A stretch of 64,000 bases of DNA from Ruminococcus sp. UNK.MGS-30 (GCA_000980705.1 LBCK01000002.1:496001-560000), one strand, 5' to 3'; counted from the first letter of the stretch, positions 26,014 to 35,636 are shown. Numbers and translations: made by a program. The notes: a model not told the origin generated them from the letters alone.

Positions 26014-27513
26014 TTAAGATTGATGAACCAGATCGACAAAGCGCATAAACTGTGCCTTTCCGGTTTCTGTTCGCTTGAATACGCCGGCATCCAGCAGAAC
26101 CTGTTCGAATACTGCGCCGATCTCTCGGCGGATGATGTCCGGTGCAGTTTCAGCGTCTGCCTCCGGATGGCGAGACTTGACCTCTTCCAGCCAGTCTGCG
26201 TGGCTGGCGAGAGACGGCGTCTGAGTAAGGTCGGTGTCGCTGTACAACGCCTTTTCTAACAGCGGCAGTTCGTTCGCAAGGCGAGCCGGCAGAACTGCCA
26301 GACCCATAACTTCGATCAGACCGATGTTTTCCTTTTTGATGTGGTGCAGGGATGCGTTGGGGTGGAACAGTCCCAGGGGACGTTCCGGTGTGGTGCGGTT
26401 GTTGCGCAGTACCAGGTCGCATTCATACAGCCTGCCACGCATCCGGGCGATGGGGGTAATGGTGTTGTGCGGTGTGCCGTCAGTCTCTGCAAAGATATCC
26501 GCCTCGGCATCGGTGTAATTTCGCCACAGTGTCAGCACATGGTCGCAGGCGGCAGCAAGTGCAGAGCGATTTTCACTTTGCAGGCGAATCACAGACATGG
26601 GCCACTTTACAATGCCTGCCTGGACTTCCGGCTGGTTCTGCAGCAGGAACGGTGTCTCAATGGGCGCTTTTGCCATGGCGAAGGTGTAATGACCGCCCTG
26701 GAAATGCTCGTGGCTCAGAATCGAACCGCCTACAATGGGCAGGTCAGCGTTGGAGCCAATGAAATAATGGGGGAACATATCCAGGATATCGAACAGCTTT
26801 TCAAAAACGGCGGCGTCGATCACCATGGGGATGTGCTTTTGGTTGAACACGATGCAGTGTTCGTTGTAGTAGCCGTAAGGGGAATACTGAAATGCCCAGG
26901 GTTCGCCGTGTACCTGAATCGGAATGGGACGGAGATTCTGCCGTGCCGGGTGCGTCAGCGTTCCGGCAAAGCCGGTGTTTTCGATGCAGAGCTGACACGC
27001 CGGATACTTGGTCTGGGGCTGGTTCTTGGCGGCGGCAATGTCTCTGGGATCTTTTTCCGGCTTGGAACGGTTGATGGTGATATCCAGCGTGCCGTAATCG
27101 CAGTCATACGTCCAGCGCATATCCTTGGCAATCCGTCCGGCACGGACATAGTTGGTGTCCTTGCTGTACTGATAGTACCAGTCGGTCGCCTCCTCCGGAC
27201 TCTTGTGGTATGCGGTGAAAAATGCACGGTTTACGGTGTGCGGCATATCGGTCAGCAGTCCCATGATGCGGGTGTCGAACAGATCCCGTGCTGCGTTGGA
27301 ATCCGCAATGATGCCGTTTTCTGTGGCATAGGAGACCAGTTTGTCCAGAATCTCGTCGATCGAGGGCAGGACCTCCGGCAGCGCCGGTGTTTCCCAGGAA
27401 GAGAGCCGGAGCAGATCCATCAGCTGATTGCGCAGGAAAATGCTGTCCTCTTCCGTCACCAGCTCTTTTGCAATGCCGTACTGGATCAGTTCCTGAATGC
27501 TTTGTTCGATCAT
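26014..27513 (-). CDS. galT: UDP-glucose--hexose-1-phosphate uridylyltransferase (class II GalT)
   Basis: Leloir pathway enzyme exchanging UMP between UDP-glucose and galactose-1-phosphate. The 499-residue length and the start MIEQSIQELIQYGIAKELV are those of the Gram-positive class II family. The nucleophile motif appears as GGSILSHEHFQGGHYTF (HEHFQGG), with NEHCIVFNQKH upstream. It lies 15 bp after the GH43 gene in the same direction, so galactose units released from plant polysaccharide may be handled together (inference). Confidence 0.93.
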   Translation of the reverse strand: MIEQSIQELIQYGIAKELVTEEDSIFLRNQLMDLLRLSSWETPALPEVLPSIDEILDKLVSYATENGIIADSNAARDLFDTRIMGLLTDMPHTVNRAFFTAYHKSPEEATDWYYQYSKDTNYVRAGRIAKDMRWTYDCDYGTLDITINRSKPEKDPRDIAAAKNQPQTKYPACQLCIENTGFAGTLTHPARQNLRPIPIQVHGEPWAFQYSPYGYYNEHCIVFNQKHIPMVIDAAVFEKLFDILDMFPHYFIGSNADLPIVGGSILSHEHFQGGHYTFAMAKAPIETPFLLQNQPEVQAGIVKWPMSVIRLQSENRSALAAACDHVLTLWRNYTDAEADIFAETDGTPHNTITPIARMRGRLYECDLVLRNNRTTPERPLGLFHPNASLHHIKKENIGLIEVMGLAVLPARLANELPLLEKALYSDTDLTQTPSLASHADWLEEVKSRHPEADAETAPDIIRREIGAVFEQVLLDAGVFKRTETGKAQFMRFVDLVHQS

Positions 27514-27528
27514 CAGTGTTCCCTCCTG

Positions 27529-29013
27529 TTATGCAAGATACAGTTCCTTGACAGCCGCTTCGCCGCTGCCCTGGAAGAACAGATACAGCGGATGCTTGCC
27601 GTCAGCGATTTGCAGGGCGGTTCTGACCTCGCTCCATGTCTCCGCCGGCGTTACCGGAATTTCAGCTACGATATTTTTGCAGCCGATGTCATCCGATACC
27701 ACGAACTTACCGCTGCACGTGCCACGGTACTGAATGCCGATCTCCTTTGCGCCGGAAAACTGGAAATACTTGTAGCCCAGCATGGTGCCGTCTTGGATCT
27801 CGCCCACAAAGCGATCCTCGCCGCAGTTTGTCACGTTTGGGAAACTATCGGTGTAGATCTTGTTGGAACCGTGGGGCATATGACCGTTGGTGATGTTGCA
27901 GGCGATCACTGCCGGATAAGTTCCCTTTCCCTCCAGCGGCTTGCCGTTGAGACCGCAGGAGGTTATCTCTACCTGGGGGATGCTGCCGTCCGGCAGAATG
28001 GTGATGGGTTCTGCACACGCCTGGCGGCTGTAGTCGGATTTGTGAGTCAGACGGTGATAGAAAACGTACCACTGACCATTGATGTTTTCGATGCTGCCGT
28101 GGGTCGTTCCGGTCATGTTCAGGCGGTCTTTTTCCGCTCTGCCCTGGTATCCCACATCGCCGTTGGAAACGATCGTGCCGCCAAAGACAAAGTCACGGTC
28201 GGGATAGTCGCTGGTGGCATAGCACAGCTCGTGGTTCTGCCAGGAGGAATAGATGAAGTAATACTTTTCGCCTATCTTGCGGATAGAGCTTGCCTCAAAG
28301 AACGGATGCGCCGCAAAGCTGGTGCCGGTGACATCTGCCGGGATAATGTGTCTCGGCTCGCTGGTGACAGTCATCATGTCGTCGCCTACGGTAACTGTGC
28401 AGGGTCCCATCACACTGCCCTCGGTGTCCAGAACTTCGTTGCGGCTCTTGTGATAGCGCTGCATAACGGTCTGGATCAGATCTTCCTTGTTCCGGAAATC
28501 CTTGTCCAGCTGTTCGTCCGACCATGTGCCGTAGTAGATGCGGATGGTGCCGTTGTCGTTGATAACGCCCGGGTCAAAGCAGACATACTTCAGCATAGGG
28601 CTGCCGTCCGGATAGCGGACGAAACCCAGATAGCGGAACGGACCAGCCGGAGAGTCACTGACAGCCACGCTGATCGGACCGTTGTAGCCGCCGAAGCCGG
28701 CTCTGCCGGACATACAATAATAAAGGTAGAATCTGCCGTCGTTGCCCTGTACCACATCCGGGGCATACATGAATTTGCGGTCTGTGGGGTATGCCGGATC
28801 CTGGTCGGCACGATAGATCGTACCCTCACAGCGCCAGTCGGAAAGGTCGGTCACCGGTGCAGAATATGTGGTGTAGTCCAGCATACAGAAGGTCTCGCCG
28901 CCTTCTTTGTCGTGTGAGCCATAGATGTATACACGGTCGCCGAATACGTGCGGCTCACCGTCCGGAATACATTCATACAGGGGAAGATACGGGTTGTAAA
29001 CTTGTTGTTTCAT
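27529..29013 (-). CDS. GH43-like glycoside hydrolase with C-terminal CBM6-like domain
   Basis: A 494-residue five-bladed propeller enzyme without signal peptide. Family marks are the start YNPYLPLYECIPDGEPHVFGDRVYIYGSHD, PDVVQGNDGRFYLYYCM with the catalytic-base region, CFDPGVINDNGTIRIYYG, and the EASSIRKIGEKYYFIYSSW acid region. The last 130 residues (NCGEDRFVGEIQDGTMLGYKYFQFSGAKEIGI) look like a CBM6-type beta-sandwich. Such enzymes release xylose, arabinose or galactose from oligosaccharides; being intracellular, it would act on imported material. GAAAGGAA precedes the ATG. Confidence 0.85.
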   Translation of the reverse strand: MKQQVYNPYLPLYECIPDGEPHVFGDRVYIYGSHDKEGGETFCMLDYTTYSAPVTDLSDWRCEGTIYRADQDPAYPTDRKFMYAPDVVQGNDGRFYLYYCMSGRAGFGGYNGPISVAVSDSPAGPFRYLGFVRYPDGSPMLKYVCFDPGVINDNGTIRIYYGTWSDEQLDKDFRNKEDLIQTVMQRYHKSRNEVLDTEGSVMGPCTVTVGDDMMTVTSEPRHIIPADVTGTSFAAHPFFEASSIRKIGEKYYFIYSSWQNHELCYATSDYPDRDFVFGGTIVSNGDVGYQGRAEKDRLNMTGTTHGSIENINGQWYVFYHRLTHKSDYSRQACAEPITILPDGSIPQVEITSCGLNGKPLEGKGTYPAVIACNITNGHMPHGSNKIYTDSFPNVTNCGEDRFVGEIQDGTMLGYKYFQFSGAKEIGIQYRGTCSGKFVVSDDIGCKNIVAEIPVTPAETWSEVRTALQIADGKHPLYLFFQGSGEAAVKELYLA

Positions 29014-29071
29014 AAGCGTTCCTTTCTATCGCCGACCTGCATCAGAACCTGTGCAGAATCATATTTGTTTG

Positions 29072-29239
29072 CTTAAGAGTCTGTTTCGTATCTTTTTTGG
29101 AACGTCTTTTCGGCAGATTTTGCCGCTGACTGCGTCAAAAATCCTTGCCATACGATAGTATGCCTGCGGATTTTTTCCTTGTCACCGACAAAATCATGCT
29201 CGAAAATCCGCACATAAAAAATACGAACCAAACTCTAAG
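29072..29239. repeat. 168-bp imperfect inverted-repeat element in the GH43 leader
   Basis: The ends pair: CTTAAGAGTCTGTTTCGTAT at the left against the complement of ATACGAACCAAACTCTAAG at the right, and the interior contains more hairpins (AAAAATCC / GGATTTTT around CCATACGATAGTATG). It carries no reading frame. Placed between the GH43 promoter and gene, it forms most of the 5' untranslated region. It has the look of a MITE-like mobile repeat, but could be a structured leader. Confidence 0.5.
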
Positions 29240-29242
29240 TTC

Positions 29243-29271
29243 ATTATAGGGTATTTTACAACATCTGTCAA
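29243..29271 (-). promoter_or_regulatory. promoter of the GH43-galT operon
   Basis: On the minus strand TTGACA (29266-29271), 17 bp, TATAAT (29243-29248). Confidence 0.85.
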
Positions 29272-29369
29272 TAGCGTTTTTCCTTAAAAAAGTAAGGGAA
29301 CGTTTCATAAATATGGTGCGTTTGCCGGAGAATGTGAAATCGTTTCACCATTGCGAAGCAATCGTTCAA

Positions 29370-29387
29370 TTGTCGAAAATTCGACAA
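29370..29387. promoter_or_regulatory. inverted pair of TTGTCGAA boxes before the cas3 promoter
   Basis: TTGTCGAA-AA-TTCGACAA, with perfect arms, ends 9 bp upstream of the -35. Each arm contains TGTCGAA, the Spo0A box core. A site in this position suits an activator or an upstream regulator. Confidence 0.6.
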
Positions 29388-29396
29388 GCAGTTTTA

Positions 29397-29425
29397 TTGT
29401 ATTTGAAAAACTGCCGTGGTATAAT
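29397..29425 (+). promoter_or_regulatory. promoter of cas3
   Basis: TTGTAT (29397-29402), 17 bp, TATAAT (29420-29425). Confidence 0.8.
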
Positions 29426-29480
29426 AAAACTATGAAATCGAAGAAATCGAAAAAACAGATACCAGAGGAGGGAATCTGAA

Positions 29481-31934
29481 ATGGATTTTACTGCACATAT
29501 CCGGGAATCGGATGGCATGGAACAGTCCGTCACCGAACACTGCCGAAATGTGGCGGCGCTGGCGGAATCATACGGGGAATCCGTGGGGCTGGGAAAGCTG
29601 GCAAGACTACAGGGAATCTTTCACGATGCCGGAAAGCTGAACCGGGATTTCTATGCGTACATCCACGGAGACAGCCGCTTTCATCGTGGTGAGATCGACC
29701 ACTGCTATGCCGGGGCAAAGTATCTCTGCGCCTTTTCAGACCGGCACTTTCCGGATCAGGAGATGCCGTACCGCACCTCCCGTCTGATCGCTCGGACGAT
29801 TCTGTCACACCACGGACTCCACGACTGGCTGACGGAGAGCGGAGACGACTACTTCCGAATCCGCAACGCCAAGGTGGAACGCTATGAGGAGATCGAGCCG
29901 AATCTGGATGCGATGCTTGCGGAAATGGGATATTCGGAAGCATCACTGAAAGCACTGCTGGAGGATGCCAGTGAAGAGTTTGCGGCAGTGTACCGCAGGA
30001 TCAAGGAACTGCGCAGTGAAAACCGCAAGGCATTTGATGCAGGAAACAAAGCGGAAAAGCAGAACCGCAGGACAGAATTCACATTTTATCTGGGAATGCT
30101 GGAACGCCTTTTGCAGTCGATTCTGATGGATGCCGACTGTGTGGACACCGCTGACTTCATGAATGATTGTCAGACGGAAAAGCATTATGATGCGGCGCAG
30201 GTCTGGGAACGGATGGAGCTGGCGATGCAGCGAAAGCTGGACGGATTTTCCGGCAGGACGGATGCGATTTCCCGACAGCGGCAGGATATTTCCCGGCGCT
30301 GTGCAGAATTTGCGGCGCATCCGGTGGGAATCTGCCGTCTGATCGTTCCCACCGGCGGCGGAAAAACCCTGTCATCTCTGCGATTTGCCATTCGCTATGC
30401 AATGCGTCCGGAAAACGGCATCGAGAAAATCGTGTACACAGCGCCGTTTATGTCCATTCTCGAACAGAACAGCCAGGATTTCCGGGAAATTTCCGGGGCG
30501 GAGAATTTTCTGGAGCATCACTCCAACGTGGTCTTTGATGACAGCGAGGAAGTGGAAGAGGAACTGCGCAAGTATGAGCTGCGCACGGAAAAATGGGATG
30601 TGCCGGTTCTTGCCACGACGCAGGTGCAGTTTTTGCAGGCACTGTTTGACGGCAAGAACACTTCGGTGCGCCGGATGCACCGGCTTTGCCGTGCGGTGCT
30701 GCTCATCGACGAGGTGCAGTCCGTTCCGCTGAAATGTACCTATCTGTTCAACCTGGCGATGAACTTTCTGTCCCGTATCTGCGGCTGTGCAGTGGTGCTT
30801 TGTTCGGCGACACAACCACTGCTGGAAAAGCAGAAATATCCCATTTTGCTGGATGCACAGGAGAGCATGACCGGAGACTATCATGAGGACTTTTCTGTAT
30901 TTCAGCGGACGAAACTGGAATATCTCACGGACAGCTATGACAATGCACAGGCGGCGGATTTCTGCTGGGAACAGTTCAAGGTGCATCGCAGTGTTCTCAT
31001 GGTTGTCAATACCCGGAAAACCGCAGCTGACCTGTACCGCCGTCTCAAAGAACGAGTGGAGGACGGAGAAGAAAATGTCCATCTGATTCATCTCAGTACC
31101 AATATGTGTCCGGCACACCGGGAGAACGCCATCCGGGAAATGCGGAAGTATTTGCAGGACGGGGAAAACGTCATCTGTGTGACTACCCAGCTGATTGAGG
31201 CAGGGGTGGACATTTCCTTTGGCTGCGTGGTGCGTTCTAAGGCTGGATTATCCAATGCGGCGCAGGCGGCAGGACGGTGCAACCGGCACGGGGAAATGAG
31301 AAAGATCTGTCCGGTGTATCTGATGAAACTGACAGAGGAAAACATTGACCGGCTGAAGGAAATCGTCTCTGCGCAGAATGTGACCAGCGCTGTCTGGGAT
31401 TCTCTCTGTATGCAGCAGAAAGAGAAGGAGACTGATCTGCTGTCCGTGGAGACCCTGTCCCAGTATTTCCAGAAACTCTACCAGGAGAATCAAAAGGAAC
31501 TGTCCTTTCCGCAGTCCGAAAACGACCAGGATCTGCTGAAACTGCTTTCCACCGACAGCAAACGGGCAGAACTGGGAAAAGGAAACCGCTCCAAATATGA
31601 CAAGTTTTCCCTACAGGCGTTTGCCACAGCTGGAAAAGCGTTTCATGTAATTGAGGATGCCGGAGAAAGCGTGATTGTGCCGTATGATGAAGATGCCGGG
31701 CAGATGATCCGGGATCTGAACGGCGACCTGGAATTCGGACAGATGCAGAAACTGCTGCGGTCGGTGCAAAAGTATACGGTTTCAGTTTACGCCGGGGACA
31801 AACGGAAACTGGCAGAGGCAGGCGCACTCTGTCCGCTGCATTGCGGAGCGCTGGCACTGGAAGAGAACTTCTATGACAAGACAGCGCTGGGACTGCTGAC
31901 AGAGGGACAGGAACGTCCGTTTTTGGATTTATGA
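29481..31934 (+). CDS. cas3: CRISPR-associated helicase/nuclease Cas3, type I-C
   Basis: The effector that unwinds and shreds DNA marked by Cascade. In this 817-residue protein the HD nuclease comes first (His20 in TEHCRNVA, His48-Asp49 in GIFHDAGK, later His residues in FHRGEIDHC), then the superfamily 2 helicase: Walker A VPTGGGKT near residue 288, the DEVQ box in LLIDEVQSV near 408, SATQP near 441, and motif VI AAGRCNRHGE near 596. The C-terminal domain fills the last 180 residues. GAGGAGG precedes the ATG. A separate promoter follows before cas5c, so cas3 can be regulated apart from the rest. Confidence 0.97.
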   Translation: MDFTAHIRESDGMEQSVTEHCRNVAALAESYGESVGLGKLARLQGIFHDAGKLNRDFYAYIHGDSRFHRGEIDHCYAGAKYLCAFSDRHFPDQEMPYRTSRLIARTILSHHGLHDWLTESGDDYFRIRNAKVERYEEIEPNLDAMLAEMGYSEASLKALLEDASEEFAAVYRRIKELRSENRKAFDAGNKAEKQNRRTEFTFYLGMLERLLQSILMDADCVDTADFMNDCQTEKHYDAAQVWERMELAMQRKLDGFSGRTDAISRQRQDISRRCAEFAAHPVGICRLIVPTGGGKTLSSLRFAIRYAMRPENGIEKIVYTAPFMSILEQNSQDFREISGAENFLEHHSNVVFDDSEEVEEELRKYELRTEKWDVPVLATTQVQFLQALFDGKNTSVRRMHRLCRAVLLIDEVQSVPLKCTYLFNLAMNFLSRICGCAVVLCSATQPLLEKQKYPILLDAQESMTGDYHEDFSVFQRTKLEYLTDSYDNAQAADFCWEQFKVHRSVLMVVNTRKTAADLYRRLKERVEDGEENVHLIHLSTNMCPAHRENAIREMRKYLQDGENVICVTTQLIEAGVDISFGCVVRSKAGLSNAAQAAGRCNRHGEMRKICPVYLMKLTEENIDRLKEIVSAQNVTSAVWDSLCMQQKEKETDLLSVETLSQYFQKLYQENQKELSFPQSENDQDLLKLLSTDSKRAELGKGNRSKYDKFSLQAFATAGKAFHVIEDAGESVIVPYDEDAGQMIRDLNGDLEFGQMQKLLRSVQKYTVSVYAGDKRKLAEAGALCPLHCGALALEENFYDKTALGLLTEGQERPFLDL

Positions 31935-31956
31935 TGTACAGAAAATATTGGAATTT

Positions 31957-31974
31957 TTGTCGAATATTGTCGAA
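31957..31974. promoter_or_regulatory. tandem TTGTCGAA boxes before the cas5c promoter
   Basis: Two direct copies (31957-31964 and 31967-31974), exactly 10 bp apart, 25 bp upstream of the -35. Ten-base tandem spacing is how Spo0A dimers bind adjacent boxes. Confidence 0.6.
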
Positions 31975-31999
31975 TCGACTATAAATCCATCTAAAATTG

Positions 32000-32028
32000 T
32001 TGACGATTGTGTAAAGATGTGATATAAT
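32000..32028 (+). promoter_or_regulatory. internal promoter for cas5c-cas8c-cas7c-cas4-cas1-cas2
   Basis: TTGACG (32000-32005), 17 bp, TATAAT (32023-32028), in the 164-bp gap after cas3. Confidence 0.8.
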
Positions 32029-32098
32029 TGAATTGTAATTCCGGAAAAAATACCCTGGTGTGCTTTTCCGGAACAAATTGCGGAAAGGAGGCTGCAGT

Positions 32099-32851
32099 AT
32101 GAGTCAGACGATTCATAGAAATACCATTGAGTTTGAAGTGTGCGGAGACTACGCACTGTTTTCCGATGTGCTGACGAGACCGTCCGGCGAAAAGTGTACC
32201 TATGACATCCCGACCTATGAGGCAATCAAAGGGATCGTACACAGCATTTACTTTAAGCCGACCATTTTGTGGAAGGTGGATGCGGTTCGCATTATGAATC
32301 CCATCCGGACGGAGCGGAAAGGAATGCGTCCCTTAAAGATGAACGGTGAAAACGACCTGGCGTATTACACATATCTGCGCAATGTCTGTTACCAGGTGCG
32401 TGCGCACTTTGAGTGGAACGAAAACCATCCGGAACTGGCGTGCGACCGCAACGAGAACAAGCATCACAACATTGCAAAGCGCATGGTTGCCCGTGGCGGC
32501 AGACGGGATATTTTTCTCGGCACAAGAGAATGCCAGGGCTATGTGAAACCCTGCGTGTTCGGCGAGGGAGAAGGATACTATGACAACAGCGGCGAAATGC
32601 CGTACAGTCTGATGTACCACGGCATTACGTATGCAGACGAGGCAGAGCTGCCGGAGGACAAGGGAAAAATGACGGTTCGCTTTTGGAAACCGGTGATCCA
32701 GGACGGGGTGATCCAGTTCCTGCCGCCGGCAGAATGTACCATCAAGCGGCATATCAAGAAAATGTCTGTGAAGAAGTTCGGAAAGGAACAGGGCAACTTT
32801 AGCGGACTGGAAGAATTCACGGGAGGTGAAACAGATGAGCTGGACGAATGA
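32099..32851 (+). CDS. cas5c: Cas5c, crRNA-processing Cascade subunit
   Basis: In type I-C systems, which lack Cas6, Cas5c cuts the precursor transcript inside the repeat and stays on the crRNA 5' handle. The 250-residue RAMP protein shows the usual start NTIEFEVCGDYALFSDVLTRPSGEKCTYDIPTYEAIKGIV and the RGGRRDIFLGTRECQGYV region. GGAAAGGAGG sets the ATG at 32099, 13 codons inside the longest open frame. Its end overlaps the start of cas8c by 17 bp. Confidence 0.95.
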   Translation: MSQTIHRNTIEFEVCGDYALFSDVLTRPSGEKCTYDIPTYEAIKGIVHSIYFKPTILWKVDAVRIMNPIRTERKGMRPLKMNGENDLAYYTYLRNVCYQVRAHFEWNENHPELACDRNENKHHNIAKRMVARGGRRDIFLGTRECQGYVKPCVFGEGEGYYDNSGEMPYSLMYHGITYADEAELPEDKGKMTVRFWKPVIQDGVIQFLPPAECTIKRHIKKMSVKKFGKEQGNFSGLEEFTGGETDELDE

Positions 32852-34766
32852 ACTGTACCAGGTGTATGAGAACTTTCACGACCAGACGGAATTTCCGGTT
32901 TCCATGGTGCCGATCTACCATTCGTCCACCAAGGTGCAGATCGAGATCTCCATTCGTGAGGACGGCGAGTTTTCTTCTGCCAGACGGCTGACAAAAGAGG
33001 AAGAGCTGACGGTTCTCCCGGTTACGGAGGATTCCGGTGCGAGAAGCAGCGGCATTGCGCCCATGCCCTTTACGGAAAAGCTAATCTATCTGGCTGCGGA
33101 TTATGCCAAATATGTGGATGCAAAGCGTGCGGAAGAGTGCCACAAGGCGTATATGGAACAGCTGAAAGACTGGGATGAGAGCGACTGCACCCACCCGGCA
33201 GTTCACGCCCTTTTGCTGTACTTGCAGAAAGGCAGCGTCATGCAGGATCTGATCCACGCTGTGGGCAGCGATGGGAAAAGTGTGCTGAAATGGGATGAGT
33301 CCTCCGGAGAACTGGGAAAGGACAGCATCAACGGCGTGGACCAGGGGAAAGCCTTTGTGCGGTTTCGCATCCATTATACGGATATGCTGCGCAACAGTGA
33401 GACCTGGAACGACACAGAATTGCAGGATGCCTTTATCCGGCTGCGCCGGGAACAGATGCAGGATATGCCGAAACGGCTGTGCTATGCCACCGGCGAAGAT
33501 GCGATCATTACCTATAAGCATCCCTCAAAAATCGTGCTTTCCTCGGCAAATGCCCGGCTGATCTCTGCCAACGATGACAGCGGCTTTACCTACCGTGGAC
33601 GGTTCAGCAATAAGGAAGAGGCATTCGCCATCGGCTATGAGTATTCGCAGAAGGTCCACAATGCACTGAAATGGCTGATTGCTTTGCAGCCCAAAAATCC
33701 TTTTTGCGACCTTTCTCTGGTGATCTGGTCCAGCACCATGCAGGAGCTGCCGTCCATTTACAAGAGCGCCTTGCAGCTGGCAGACAAGCAGGACGAAGAT
33801 GAGGACGAGGACGAAGAAGATCCGCCCACCATCGGTACGGCATATGCCGATATGGTTCACCAGATGATCTACGGATATCGGGACAAAATGGAGATTCCGG
33901 ATAAGGTCATGGTGCTGGGTTTGGAGGCATCGACGGAGGGTCGTGTTTCGATACCGATGTATGCAGAACTGAAAGGTTCACAGTTCCTGGAAAATCTGGA
34001 ATACTGGCATCTTTCCACAGGGTGGAAAAGCTATTATTCCAAGGCGAAGGGTTATCTGGTGAACTCGGTCTCGCTGTATGATGTCATTCTGTGCGCACAC
34101 GGGGTGGAGCAGAACGGAAAGCTCACCTGTAAATCGAAACTGTTCGGCAGCGAGATGCTGCGGCTGCTGCCGTGTATCATTTACGGTAAGCACATTCCGT
34201 CAGAACTGGTGCAGAATCTGGCACAGCGTGCATCGGCACCGCTTGCCTTTGATCCCAAATTCTATAATCACAATCGGGTGCTGAAAACAGCCTGTGCATT
34301 GATACGGAAACAGAAACTGGAAGAACATCCGGAACGATTGGAAGGAGCGAATGACGTGGATAAGTTGTTAGACCTCGACAAAACGTATACAGACAGAAGC
34401 TATCTGTTCGGACGGCTGCTGGCAGTTGCGGACAAGCTGGAACGGGATACATTTGATGCGGGAGAAGATCGGGTGACCAATGCCAAGCGGCTTTGGAATA
34501 TGTTCTCCGTTCGTCCCTACTATACCTGGGGAATCCTTCGGGGACGGCTGATGCCCTATATCAACAAGCTGGGAAAAAAGGCAGACCGCTATCAGATCGA
34601 GATGCAGGAGATCAGCAGCATGATGTCTCCCGAAGTGTTCTCCAGCACGGCACGCCTGTCTTCCCTGTATCTGCTGGGATACGATCACGAGATGAAGTAT
34701 CTGTTTACCAAGAAGGAAAAACTTTCAAACAATGAAACCGCTAAAAACGGAAACGAGGAGGAATAA
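32835..34766 (+). CDS. cas8c: Cas8c (Csd1), large Cascade subunit
   Basis: The large subunit that recognises the PAM and holds the displaced strand. The 643-residue protein has the Csd1 features FVRFRIHYTD, a central acidic run (DEDEDEDEEDPPTIG) and a helical C-terminal half that can also be translated as an internal small subunit in I-C systems. GGGAGGTG sets the ATG at 32835, inside the end of cas5c. An internal ATG behind GGAAGGAG near 34350 could start such a Cas11c product (ATGACGTGG), but its frame would need checking. Confidence 0.93.
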   Translation: MSWTNELYQVYENFHDQTEFPVSMVPIYHSSTKVQIEISIREDGEFSSARRLTKEEELTVLPVTEDSGARSSGIAPMPFTEKLIYLAADYAKYVDAKRAEECHKAYMEQLKDWDESDCTHPAVHALLLYLQKGSVMQDLIHAVGSDGKSVLKWDESSGELGKDSINGVDQGKAFVRFRIHYTDMLRNSETWNDTELQDAFIRLRREQMQDMPKRLCYATGEDAIITYKHPSKIVLSSANARLISANDDSGFTYRGRFSNKEEAFAIGYEYSQKVHNALKWLIALQPKNPFCDLSLVIWSSTMQELPSIYKSALQLADKQDEDEDEDEEDPPTIGTAYADMVHQMIYGYRDKMEIPDKVMVLGLEASTEGRVSIPMYAELKGSQFLENLEYWHLSTGWKSYYSKAKGYLVNSVSLYDVILCAHGVEQNGKLTCKSKLFGSEMLRLLPCIIYGKHIPSELVQNLAQRASAPLAFDPKFYNHNRVLKTACALIRKQKLEEHPERLEGANDVDKLLDLDKTYTDRSYLFGRLLAVADKLERDTFDAGEDRVTNAKRLWNMFSVRPYYTWGILRGRLMPYINKLGKKADRYQIEMQEISSMMSPEVFSSTARLSSLYLLGYDHEMKYLFTKKEKLSNNETAKNGNEEE

Positions 34767-34769
34767 CTC

Positions 34770-35630
34770 ATGAGTGTACTGGAACATAAGATTGACTTCG
34801 CAGTGCTGGTCACTGCCGCAAACGCAAACCCCAACGGCGATCCGCTGAACGGAAACCGTCCCAGAGAAAATTATGACAGCTGCGGCGAAATTTCGGATGT
34901 GTGCATCAAGCGGAAGATCCGGAACAGACTGCAGGACATGGGCGAGAATGTGTATGTGCAGTCGAAAGACCATGCCCGTACCGATGACTTTACCAATCTG
35001 AGCGACCGTGCCACGAAAAATGGACATCTTAGCCAGCTTGTCAAGGGTAAGGATACCGACCAGGATGCCTTTGCAAAAGCTGCCTGCGAGGAGTGGATCG
35101 ATGTGCGCAGCTTTGGACAGGTTTTTGCAATCAAAGGCGGTATCTCTGTTGGCGTGCGTGGACCGGTTTCGATTCACCAGGCAGTCAGCGTTTCTCCGGT
35201 GAATATTGTAAGCCTGCAGATCACCAAGTGTGTCAACGGCGAAAGCGGCAAAAATGCCAAGTCCTCGGATACCATGGGCATGAAGCATATGGTGGAGTTC
35301 GGACTTTATGTAATCAAGGGCAGCATCAACTGTCAGCTGGCAGAGAAAACCGGCTTTACCGAAGAGGATGCGGAGAAAATCAAAGAGGCGCTGAAAACGC
35401 TGTTCGAGAATGACAGCTCTGCGGCACGTCCGGACGGCAGCATGGAAGTCTGCCGGCTGTACTGGTGGGAACATGACTGCAAAACGCCGAAGTACACTTC
35501 TGCCAAGGTACACCGTTCGCTGAAAATCAAAGCAAAAGAAGGCGTGGAAAATCCCAAGTCTTTGGATGATTATGACATCACACTGGAAACACTGGACGGC
35601 TTGACACCGGAAGTGATCGATTTGGTATAA
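34770..35630 (+). CDS. cas7c: Cas7c (Csd2), Cascade backbone subunit
   Basis: Forms the helical filament that covers the crRNA spacer. The 286-residue protein begins with the Csd2 signature IDFAVLVTAANANPNGDPLNGNRPR and contains RTDDF, SFGQVFAIKGGISVGVRGPVSIHQAVSV and TMGMKHMVEFGLYVIKGSI. It follows cas8c after 3 bp and precedes cas4 by 6 bp. Confidence 0.97.
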   Translation: MSVLEHKIDFAVLVTAANANPNGDPLNGNRPRENYDSCGEISDVCIKRKIRNRLQDMGENVYVQSKDHARTDDFTNLSDRATKNGHLSQLVKGKDTDQDAFAKAACEEWIDVRSFGQVFAIKGGISVGVRGPVSIHQAVSVSPVNIVSLQITKCVNGESGKNAKSSDTMGMKHMVEFGLYVIKGSINCQLAEKTGFTEEDAEKIKEALKTLFENDSSAARPDGSMEVCRLYWWEHDCKTPKYTSAKVHRSLKIKAKEGVENPKSLDDYDITLETLDGLTPEVIDLV

Positions 35631-35636
35631 GCTGCA

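Noticed and set aside
26341..28917. An 858-codon open frame on the plus strand opposite galT and GH43
   Set aside because: It is antisense to two well-supported genes, shows no recognisable domain and arises from their codon bias.
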